Source of the DNA: Nocardia asiatica NBRC 100129
Lineage (GTDB): Bacteria > Actinomycetota > Actinomycetes > Mycobacteriales > Mycobacteriaceae
Direction of reading: 5' to 3'
Assembly: GCF_000308415.1 (NCBI RefSeq)
Contig: NZ_BAFS01000040.1
Location: 1-55,744 of the forward strand
Length of the DNA stretch: 55,744 bases
The position numbers were made by a program, and so were the translations under genes. Below are positions 17,293 to 26,100 of this stretch, piece by piece; within the stretch, counting starts at the first letter, position 1, and each line of letters begins with the position of its first letter. Below the pieces are notes generated by a model. It was not told where the DNA came from, made no database searches, and worked only from the letters and a program-made list of their open reading frames with translations.

Positions 17293-18051
17293 TCAGACTG
17301 TCCGAACGGGTTGCGCGCACGGCGCCAACAACTCCGCGATCGCGTCGGCGTGGTCGTTCAGATAGAAGTGCCCACCGTCGAACATCGTGACCTCGATTTC
17401 GTCGGTGTGCGTGGCCCAGCCATAGAGGTCCCGCATCGTGACGACCGGATCCTGATCGCCGCAGATCGCGTGGATGCGAGTCGCCAACTTGACGGTGTCG
17501 GCGCAGGAATAGGCATCGAATGCCCGGTAATCGGATTTGATGACCGGCAGCGCCATCTTCATGACCTCCCGGTTCGCGAAGACATCGGCGCTGGTGCCCT
17601 CCAACATGCCGAGATGGTCGAGGATTTCCTGGTCATCGGTCGGGTGCGGCGGTTTGTCCGCCACGTGGCATGGCGCGACCGCCGCCGAGATCGTGAGTTG
17701 CCGCACATCGATACCCGCGGCCTCCGCGAGCCGTACGAACTCGAACGAGACCAGCGCTCCCATGCTGTGGCCGAAAGTGATGATCGGGACACCGCGGTTG
17801 TATTCCGACTGCCGGAATTCGGCGAAGGCGCCCGCTGCGATTTCGGGCAGGGTGCTCGATGCCGGCTCCGTGGCTCGATCCTGACGCCCCGGGTATTGGA
17901 ACACGATGACGTCGAAGTTCTTGCTCAACGCCTGAGAAAAGACGCGGTAGGACGAGGCGCCCGCGCCCGCATGCGGAAAGATCAAGAGTGGGAGAAGTTC
18001 AGCTGAATTCGGCTTGTGGAACTGCCTGATCCAACTCGGTCTGCGCTGCAT
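17293..18051 (-). CDS. Type II thioesterase of the siderophore cluster
   Basis: A 252-residue alpha/beta hydrolase that would remove wrong or stalled acyl groups from carrier domains of the assembly line. Family marks: LLIFPHAGAGASSYRVF at the N-terminus, the nucleophile elbow GHSMG near residue 94, the Asp-bearing GDQDPVV near 200, and the catalytic His in GGHFYL near 228. It is the first gene of the minus-strand operon thioesterase-ketosynthase-PKS and follows an IdeR-like box. In N. farcinica the gene I believe equivalent (nbtA) reduces but does not abolish nocobactin when lost, consistent with an editing role. Confidence 0.92.
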   Translation of the reverse strand: MQRRPSWIRQFHKPNSAELLPLLIFPHAGAGASSYRVFSQALSKNFDVIVFQYPGRQDRATEPASSTLPEIAAGAFAEFRQSEYNRGVPIITFGHSMGALVSFEFVRLAEAAGIDVRQLTISAAVAPCHVADKPPHPTDDQEILDHLGMLEGTSADVFANREVMKMALPVIKSDYRAFDAYSCADTVKLATRIHAICGDQDPVVTMRDLYGWATHTDEIEVTMFDGGHFYLNDHADAIAELLAPCAQPVRTV

Positions 18052-18178
18052 GTACTACTCCACATCTCGATCGCTCTCGCTCGACGATCCGCACCAGGAG
18101 GGCCGCACATCGAGCGCCGGGACCGAAATCCCGTGCCCTCCTGCATACGGTCCGCTGTGACGCGCCTCGAGCCGAATG

Positions 18179-18197
18179 GTAGGTAAGGCTATCATAA
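18179..18197. promoter_or_regulatory. IdeR-like iron box for the thioesterase-KS-PKS operon
   Basis: GTAGGTAAGGCTATCATAA fits TWAGGTWAGSCTWACCTWA at 16 of 19 positions. It lies about 130 bases upstream of the minus-strand thioesterase start. Confidence 0.75.
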
Positions 18198-18315
18198 CTT
18201 GGACACCTGTACGTGTCCGCGCGGGTATTGCCCTGTGGGCCAACGGACTCCGCCTGTGGGGGCGTCGTCGGGCGCGCTTCGCGCCTGATCCGACCCGGGT
18301 TACTGGCGAGGCTAT

Positions 18316-18334
18316 ATTGTGTAGGCTAACCTAA
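18316..18334. promoter_or_regulatory. IdeR-like iron box for the plus-strand NRPS operon
   Basis: ATTGTGTAGGCTAACCTAA matches the consensus at 15 of 19 positions, with the whole right part TAGGCTAACCTAA intact. It lies about 120 bases upstream of the C-A-PCP-E synthetase. With the box at 18179 it fills the 400-bp divergent intergenic region, which holds no gene. Confidence 0.82.
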
Positions 18335-18452
18335 GTCGCTAGGTTGAGCGGGCCTGAGGGATATCAGGTGCAAGGCAACAGGTAGGTGAGTTCGATCCGC
18401 ACTTTCGCTGTCTTGCTGATGTCCGAGAACAACCGCTGAGGAGTTCGGCTTC

Positions 18453-21400
18453 ATGTCGGAGAAGACACAAGCGCCCGATGCCGCGCGTGATTCGGCGGCG
18501 CTGCCGGAAATCGAAGACGTGCTCGCGCTGAGCCCGTTACAGGAGGGCCTGTTCTCCCTGGCCGAATTGGCCGGTGCGGACGATCTCTACATCATGCAGA
18601 TCGAGGTCGAGATCACCGGCCCGGTCGATGTGGCGCTGTTGCGTCGCAGCGTGGAGGCGATCGTGCGGCGGCACGCCAACCTGCGCGCGGTGTTCTGGGA
18701 CCGGGATCTGCCGAGGCCGGTGCAGATCGTGCCGCGTTCCATCGAACTGCCCTGGTTCGAGCGTGCCGCTGACACCTACGAATTCGCCGCCATCGCGGAA
18801 TCGGAAGCGCGGCGCGGCTTCGACCTGGAGCGCGGCCCGGCGTTGCGGGTCGTGCTCGCGACGCTGCCCGACGGGTCGCGCAGGATGATCCTGACCGCGC
18901 ACCACATCCTGATGGACGGATGGTCGCTCGGCGTGTTCTTCCGCGAGGTCTTCGCGGTGTATCAGGCGGGAGGGTCGGCCGCCGCGCTGCCCGCGCCCCG
19001 GCCCTACCGCGACTACATCGGCTGGCTGGCGGCCCGAGACAGCGAAGCGGATCTGCGCCTGTGGGCCGACTATCTCGGCGATGTCGAGCCGCTCATCCTC
19101 GGTGACCGCTCGTCCTCGATCGTCAACACGATCGTGCCGGAGGTGCACAAGCTGACATTGGACGCGGTCGACACCGACCGGCTGCGGCGCTGGGCGGGCG
19201 CGCACGGGCTCACCATGAACACCGTGGTGCAGTTCGCCTGGGCTCTCGTGCTGGGCAGGCTCACCGACCGTCAGGAAGTGGTGTTCGGCACCACCGTCTC
19301 GGGACGGCCCGATGAGCTGTCCGGCGTGGAGACGATGATCGGCCTGTTCATCAACACCATCCCCGTGCGAATCCAGCTGGGCGCGGGAGAATTCGATGCC
19401 GAACGCGTCGCGGGAACCTGCGCGCAGCTGCAGCGCGAGGCAGCGGCGATGCGGGACGTCGGTTACCTCAGCCTGTCGGCCATCCAGCGCGCGGTAGGCC
19501 GGGGCGCGCTCTTCGACACCCTTTTCGTCTTCGAGAACGCCCCCGTGGCCGACGTGTTCGGAACGATCGCCACGAGCGATGGCGCCCGGTTCCAGATGTC
19601 GGTATCGCAAGGCCTCACCCACTACCCGCTGGCGGTGGTGTCGTATCTGCTGGACGGCGAATTGTCGGTGGGAGTCGAGGCCGTCCCCGCGTTGCTCGGC
19701 CGGCTTTCCGTCTCGGATCTGGTCGCCCGGCTCGTTTCCGTCCTGCGCCGGTTGCCGGCTCTCGGCGACGGGGATCAGGGTGCGCTGGATGTGCTGTTAC
19801 CGCACGAACGTCCACGACCTCCGGAGGCGACGGCGCAGGACGTACGCGGTGCGACGGTGCCGGAGTTGTTCGCCCGCCAGGTCGCGGCGACGCCCGACGC
19901 GCTGGCGCTGACCACCGAACACGAGCGGTACACCTACCGTGAGTTGTCCGAGGCCGCGTCCCGCGTGGCGGCTGTGCTGGCACAGCGCGGTATCGGCGCC
20001 GAAGACGTCGTCGCACTCGCCATGCCGCGATCAGCGCAGTCGATCGTGGCGATCCTGGGGGTGCTCGCCGCGGGGGCCGCGTACGTTCCGGTCGACATCG
20101 ACCTACCTGCCGCGCGCATCGAATCCATCGTGCGGCAATCGAAGCCGCGCCTGGTACTGGTGGACGGCGCGGGCGCCGCCGCACTGGCCGAAGTCGGCGG
20201 CCTGCCCCCGGTGCTGGCTATGAGCGACGCGATGACCGCGAAAGGTTCGGCGATGGCCTCGCCATCGTTCGAGCCCGCGCAGTGCGCCTACTTGATCTTC
20301 ACGTCCGGTTCGACAGGAGAGCCCAAGGGCGTGATGGGTACCCACGCGGCGTTGGCGAGCTACTTCGCCGACCACCGCGACCGGGTCTATCGCCCGGCGG
20401 TGGCTCGATTGGGTCGGCCGCTGCGGATCGCGCACGCTTGGTCGTTGAGTTTCGACGCCTCATGGCAGCCGCTGATCGGGTTGCTCGACGGCCACATGAT
20501 CCACCTGTTCGGCGCCGAGGAGATGCGGGACGCGCAACGGCTCGTCGACGGTATGAACCGGCATCGAGTGGACATGATCGACACGACACCTTCGATGTTC
20601 GCGCAGCTTGCCGAAGCCGGGTTGATCGATGGTCGTGGTACCGCCGGTCCGGCGGTCCTGGCGTTGGGCGGCGAGGCCATCGGCGTGCCGTTGTGGAAAC
20701 AGCTGTGCGCGCTGCCGAATACCGCCGTTTACAACTGCTACGGGCCTACCGAGACCACGGTCGAGGCCGTGGTGGCCTCGGTGACCGACGCCGCCGCGAC
20801 GCCGGCGATCGGCGCTCCGACGGCGGGCATGACCGGATACGTCCTCGATTCGGGACTACGTGCGGTCCCGGACGGTGTCGTCGGTGAGCTCTATCTGTCC
20901 GGCGCGCAGCTGGCCCGCGGTTACGTGGGGAAGTCGGGTGTCACCGCGGAACGATTCGTCGCGGACCCATTCCGCTCCGGTGAACGGATGTATCGCACCG
21001 GCGATCTGGTGCAGCGGCTGCCCTCCGGTGAGCTGGCGTATCTGGGACGCGCGGATGGCCAGGTGAAGATTCGCGGCTACCGCATCGAGATAGGTGAAAT
21101 CGAAAACGCGCTGCTGTCGTTGCCGCAGGTGTGCGCGGCCGCGGTGATCGCGGTCCGCCGCCCGAGCGGCCCGGCACTGGTGGGGTTCGTGGTCGGCGCG
21201 GACGGCACGACCGCCCGGATACGCGCAGACCTCGCCGAGCGCCTGCCCGCCTACATGGTTCCGCAGCGCATTCTGGCCCTCGACGCCCTGCCGGTGACCA
21301 CCAACGGCAAGCTCGACACCCGGCAACTGGAGGTGACAGCGCGGGAAGCGCTGTCCAGCGCAGGCGGCGAAGCCCCGAAGACGGAGACCGAACGCAGCCT

Positions 21401-23063
21401 CTGCGCCGTGGTCGCCGAACTGACCGGGGGCGCGAAGCCGGGTGTCGAAGACGATCTGGTCGAGTTCGGCCTCGACAGCATCGTCGCCATCTCGCTGGTG
21501 AACGCGCTTCGCGGAAGGGGAATATCGACCAGCCCGCGCATGGTGCTCACCGCGGGCACGATCCGGGAACTGGCCGCGCGAATCGATTCCGGAGCGACGC
21601 CGGGCCGCGCGGCGACTGCGGAGGACTACGGCGCCATCGGCCGGGTTCCGATCTTGTCGTGGATGCACGAGTACGGCGGATATCGCAGATTGTCGCTGTG
21701 CACCCTGCTCGAGCTTCCCCCGGGAGTGGACCAGCCGAGACTGGAGGCCGCGCTGCAGTCCGTCCTGGACGGGCACGACCTGCTGCGGTCCCGCTTCAGC
21801 GAGACCGCCACCGGATACGACCTGTACACCCGCGCGCCGGGTTGTGTCCGCGCGGGCGACATCCTGACCCGGGTGCAGGAGGGCGCGGACTTCCGGGCGA
21901 ACCTCGCGGCCCACGCGCGCAGCGCCGCGGCGCGGATCGACCCGCTCGCCGGTGACCTGGTGCGTGCGGTCTGGTTCACCCGGTCCGAAGCCCCCGATCT
22001 GCTCCTGCTTTCGATCCATCACATCGCGGTCGACCCGGTCTCCTGGTACATCATCTGTGCCGATCTGGCTGAGAGCTGGGCCCGGCTCACCGCACCGGAT
22101 CAGATCGCCACCGCGCAGATCCCGGCCTTGGCTCCAGCGGGCGAGTACACCGGGTACCGCCTGTGGGCGGAGCGGATCCGGGCGCGCGCCGGCGCCGCGG
22201 AGGTCGCCGCCCAGCGCGAATACTGGCTGCGCCAATCCACCGGACCGGATCCGGTGCTCGGCGCACGGCGTCCCGATCCGAAGACGGACACGTTGTCCTC
22301 GTGTCACGTCCACCCCGTACTCCTCCCGGTCGAGACGACGGCCGCGATCCTCGATGGCCTTGCCGGCGAACTCGGCGTCCGCGAGTTCCTCCTCGCCGCG
22401 CTCACCATGACCTTGGCGACTTGGCGCGTCTCGCGTGGCCAGGATCCGACCGGCGGGGCATACGTCGCGATGGAAGGCCACGGTCGCGAAGACGCGTTGC
22501 TCGGCGAAGACATCGATACGGCGCGTACGGTCGGTTGGTTCACGAGCATATTCCCGGCGCGTTTCGGAGCCGGTGCGAATTACGTGGATCTCGCTGCGGC
22601 ACAGGAGGATCCGCGCACGGCCAGGGCGCTCATCGATGCCATCGCCGCACAGCTGTCGGAGATACCGAACCGCGGTCTGGATTACGGCGTGCTTCGCTAT
22701 CTCGAGGAAGTACCCGAACTCGTCGGCGCGCCGGAGCCGCAGGTGTTGTTCGACTATCTCGGGCGCCTCGATCTCGTCGGTGCGAACAAGCCGTGGACGC
22801 CGGTGACCGACACCGAACTGCTCGAGCGACTTCCGATGTCGCCCGAACCCGAATTCCCGCTCCGGCACGCGATCGACGTGATCGCAGCGGTGCACGCGAC
22901 GCCGGCGGGCCCGCAATTGGTCACTCTGCTGCGTTGGAGCGACGCCGTGTTCACCGAAGCCGACGTGCATCGGTTCGCCGAAATCTGGCGTGCCGCCGTG
23001 GCATCGCTCGAACGCGCGTTGTCGCCGATCTCGGTCGACCGCACAGCGGCTTCCGACCTGTGA
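18453..23063 (+). CDS. NRPS C-A-PCP-E (siderophore lysine module with epimerase)
   Basis: 1536 residues, cytosolic assembly-line enzyme. Domains: condensation (about 20-465) with HHILMDGWS near 150; adenylation (about 480-965) with FTSGSTGEPKG near 613, FDASW at A4, NCYGPTETT and YRTGDLVQRL; carrier (about 975-1050) with FGLDSI, Ser near 1009; and epimerisation (about 1065-1510) with HHIAVDPVSW near 1189 and the E-domain motif RTVGWFTSIFP. It should add one residue and convert it to the D form. Nocobactin biosynthesis is known to involve an epimerisation domain. The likely substrate is (acylated or hydroxylated) lysine by analogy with MbtE/MbtF; I could not derive specificity reliably. ATG 18453 is preceded by GAGGAG-like sequence. 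Followed 41 bp later by the next NRPS. Confidence 0.93.
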   Translation: MSEKTQAPDAARDSAALPEIEDVLALSPLQEGLFSLAELAGADDLYIMQIEVEITGPVDVALLRRSVEAIVRRHANLRAVFWDRDLPRPVQIVPRSIELPWFERAADTYEFAAIAESEARRGFDLERGPALRVVLATLPDGSRRMILTAHHILMDGWSLGVFFREVFAVYQAGGSAAALPAPRPYRDYIGWLAARDSEADLRLWADYLGDVEPLILGDRSSSIVNTIVPEVHKLTLDAVDTDRLRRWAGAHGLTMNTVVQFAWALVLGRLTDRQEVVFGTTVSGRPDELSGVETMIGLFINTIPVRIQLGAGEFDAERVAGTCAQLQREAAAMRDVGYLSLSAIQRAVGRGALFDTLFVFENAPVADVFGTIATSDGARFQMSVSQGLTHYPLAVVSYLLDGELSVGVEAVPALLGRLSVSDLVARLVSVLRRLPALGDGDQGALDVLLPHERPRPPEATAQDVRGATVPELFARQVAATPDALALTTEHERYTYRELSEAASRVAAVLAQRGIGAEDVVALAMPRSAQSIVAILGVLAAGAAYVPVDIDLPAARIESIVRQSKPRLVLVDGAGAAALAEVGGLPPVLAMSDAMTAKGSAMASPSFEPAQCAYLIFTSGSTGEPKGVMGTHAALASYFADHRDRVYRPAVARLGRPLRIAHAWSLSFDASWQPLIGLLDGHMIHLFGAEEMRDAQRLVDGMNRHRVDMIDTTPSMFAQLAEAGLIDGRGTAGPAVLALGGEAIGVPLWKQLCALPNTAVYNCYGPTETTVEAVVASVTDAAATPAIGAPTAGMTGYVLDSGLRAVPDGVVGELYLSGAQLARGYVGKSGVTAERFVADPFRSGERMYRTGDLVQRLPSGELAYLGRADGQVKIRGYRIEIGEIENALLSLPQVCAAAVIAVRRPSGPALVGFVVGADGTTARIRADLAERLPAYMVPQRILALDALPVTTNGKLDTRQLEVTAREALSSAGGEAPKTETERSLCAVVAELTGGAKPGVEDDLVEFGLDSIVAISLVNALRGRGISTSPRMVLTAGTIRELAARIDSGATPGRAATAEDYGAIGRVPILSWMHEYGGYRRLSLCTLLELPPGVDQPRLEAALQSVLDGHDLLRSRFSETATGYDLYTRAPGCVRAGDILTRVQEGADFRANLAAHARSAAARIDPLAGDLVRAVWFTRSEAPDLLLLSIHHIAVDPVSWYIICADLAESWARLTAPDQIATAQIPALAPAGEYTGYRLWAERIRARAGAAEVAAQREYWLRQSTGPDPVLGARRPDPKTDTLSSCHVHPVLLPVETTAAILDGLAGELGVREFLLAALTMTLATWRVSRGQDPTGGAYVAMEGHGREDALLGEDIDTARTVGWFTSIFPARFGAGANYVDLAAAQEDPRTARALIDAIAAQLSEIPNRGLDYGVLRYLEEVPELVGAPEPQVLFDYLGRLDLVGANKPWTPVTDTELLERLPMSPEPEFPLRHAIDVIAAVHATPAGPQLVTLLRWSDAVFTEADVHRFAEIWRAAVASLERALSPISVDRTAASDL

Positions 23064-23104
23064 TCCGCCGACCCGCAAGCGCCCCCGTCGACTGAAGGAC
23101 GACC

Positions 23105-26100
23105 ATGTCAGAAGATATTCTCGAGCGTCGGAAGCAACTGCTGCAGCAGCGACTGCGTGAGCAGAACCTGCAGGCGCCTACGCCGACGACCGTGCCTGCC
23201 CGAAGCGGTGGCGAGCCGAGCCCGCTTTCGGCCGCGCAGCGCCGCATGTGGTTCGTGCAGCAGCTCGATCCCGACGACACCACGCTGAACGTGTGCGTCG
23301 CCTACCGCCTGGACGGTGACTTGCGGCCCGATCGGCTCCGCGCGGCGTGCGCCACCGTGGTCGCCCGGCACGAGATCCTCCGTACCACTTACCACGTCGA
23401 CAAGTCCGGCGAGCCGTATCAGGTCTCGCGCGCCGAGGCCGATTTCTCCTGGCAGGAGCACGACCTCACCGAACTGCCGGAAAGCGGCCGGAGCCGGCGG
23501 ATCGAGGTACTCGCGCGCCGGGAGTTCGCTCGTCCCTTCGACCTGTCCGTCGAATCGCCGCTGCGCGTGACGCTGGTGCGCACCGGCGCGGCCGAGCACA
23601 TCCTCATTTTGGTCGTTCACCACATCAGCTGGGACGACGATTCCTGGCCGGTGTTCTTCGCCGAGATGAACGCGGCCTATCGGGATGGCGCGCTGCCGGA
23701 GATCCACGCGCAATACGTGGATGTCGACGCTGCCGCACAGGAAGAGGAAATCCCGGCTGCCGACCTGGACTATTGGCGTGCCGAGCTGGTTCCGCTGCCC
23801 GAGCGGCTCGAGCTGCCGGGCAGACGCGCGGGAAGCGCGCGGTCGAAGAACGCAGGCCGCTGCGTGCGAGGACTGGCGCCGGAGCTTCTGAGCAGGGTCG
23901 CCGCCATCGGGCGCGAGCACTCGGCGAGCCCGTTCACCGTGCTGCTCACGGCGTTCGAGGCGGTGGTGCATCGCTACACGGCGGCGACGGATTTCCTCGT
24001 ATCGGTGCCGGTGAGCAACCGCACCGGCCGCGGCGCCGAGGCCCTCATCGGCTACTTCGGCAACACGGTGCTGATCCGCGCCACCCCTGATGGCGACGAG
24101 ACCTTCGCCACCCTTCTCGATGCGACCAAGACCACCTGCCTCGACGCATTCGCCCACCAGCGTGCCGGCGTCGATGAGGTGATCCGCGCGGTGAGCCCCG
24201 AACGGGTGGCCGGACGAGACGGCTTGGCGCAGCTCGTCCAGCTGAGCTTCACGACGCGCAGCGCCGCGAACGGTTTCGACCTCCGCGGCATCGAGTGCAC
24301 CGAATTGGCGCTGGGCAGTGCGGTCGCCCAGGAGGAACTGGGCCTGATGGTGATTCTCGACGACGCGGAGCCTCGCGTCGAGGCCACCTATCTGGTCGAT
24401 GAACTGGACGAGCGACTCGTCGAGCAGTTCCTCGACCACTACATCCAGCTGCTCGACAGCGCACTGCGCGAGCCGGACCGGCGGCTGCACGACATCGACA
24501 TGCTCGGCGCCGATCGCGCCGAGGTCCTGGAAGCCTCGCATGGCACGCTCGTCCCCGAGCAGCCGACTACGGTGGTCGCCCTGCTGGAGGACCAGGTGGC
24601 CGCGGCGCCCGAGCGTGTCGCCGTGGCCTCGGACGAGATCGAACTCAGCTTCCACACGCTGAACCAGCGTGCGAACCGATTGGCGCACTGGCTGATCAAC
24701 CAAGGCATCGGCGCCGAGGACATCGTCGCGCTGCGAATGGCGACCTCCGTCGGATTCGTCGTCGCGGCCGTGGCCACGCTCAAGGCCGGCGCGGCCTACC
24801 TGCCGATCGATCCCGCCTACCCGGAGGAGCGGATCGACTATCTGCTCGGCGACGCCCGGCCGAGGTCGACCCTCGATGCCGCGGCATTCGAAGCGGCGGA
24901 GGCCGCCGCGGCTATGCTGCCCGACACGAATCCGTCCGATGCGCAACGGGTCGCCCCGTTGCGACCGTCGAACACCGCGTACGTGATCTACACCTCGGGT
25001 TCCACGGGCAAGCCGAAGGGCGTCTCCGTTCCGCACGAGGCGATCGCCGAGCATCTGACGAGCTTCGTCGCGCAATGGGACCTCACCGCGCAGGACCGGG
25101 TATTGCAATCGACCTCGGTGAGTTTCGACGCATCGGTGGCGGACATCTTCCTCACGTTGGTCGCGGGCGCACGGGTGGTCATCCCGAAACCGCACGCCTA
25201 CCGGGACATTCCCTATGTCGCCGACCTGGTCACCCGCCATGAGATATCGGTGCTGCACATGGTGCCCTCGATGCTGGCGACATTCCTGATGCTCCCCGAC
25301 GTCAACGACTGGAGGACACTGCGACACGTCCCGGTCGGCGGTGAGGCTCTGCCCGGCGAGGTTGCCGACCGGTTCACCTCGCTGTTCGACGCCGAGTTGC
25401 GCAACCACTACGGGCCGACCGAAGCGGTTGTGTGCTCCACGCACATGGCGGTCGAGGGTCCGCAGGGCACCGGCATCGTGCCGATCGGTGTCCCGAATCG
25501 CAACGTCTACCTCTACCTTCTCGATGAGGCCCTGCAACTGGTGCCGAACGGCGTAGTCGGCGAGATCTATCTCGGCGGTCGCCAGTTGGCCCGCGGCTAT
25601 CTGCATCGCCCCGGCCTGACCGCGGAACGCTTCGTCGCCGATCCGTTCCTGCCGGGCGGACGGCTGTACCGCACCGGAGACCTCGCCCGCCGTAACGCCG
25701 CCGGAGAGATCGAATTCGTCGGCCGCGCGGACGAACAGGTCAAAGTGCGCGGTTTTCGGATCGAACTGGGTGAGGTGGAAGCCGCCCTCACCGACCACCC
25801 CGATGTCGCACACGCCGTCGTGGTGGTCACCGAGCACGAGTCGCTCGGTCCTATACTCGCGGCCTACCTCGTGCCCGCGCCGGGCGCCGACCTCGATGTC
25901 GACGCGGTCCGCGCGCATATCGCGGCGACATTGCCCGATTACATGGTCCCGATGGCGTTCACGGTGATCGACGAGATTCCGCTCACCGCGCACGGGAAAC
26001 TCGACAAGCGCGCGCTGCCGACGCCCGAACCGACGCTGACGCGCACCTACCGGGAGCCACGGACGCCGACCGAGATCCGGGTGGCCGACCTCTACCGCAG

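Noticed and set aside
20856..23078. A 740-codon minus-strand open frame
   Set aside because: Shadow of the C-A-PCP-E NRPS; no motif, no ribosome binding site.
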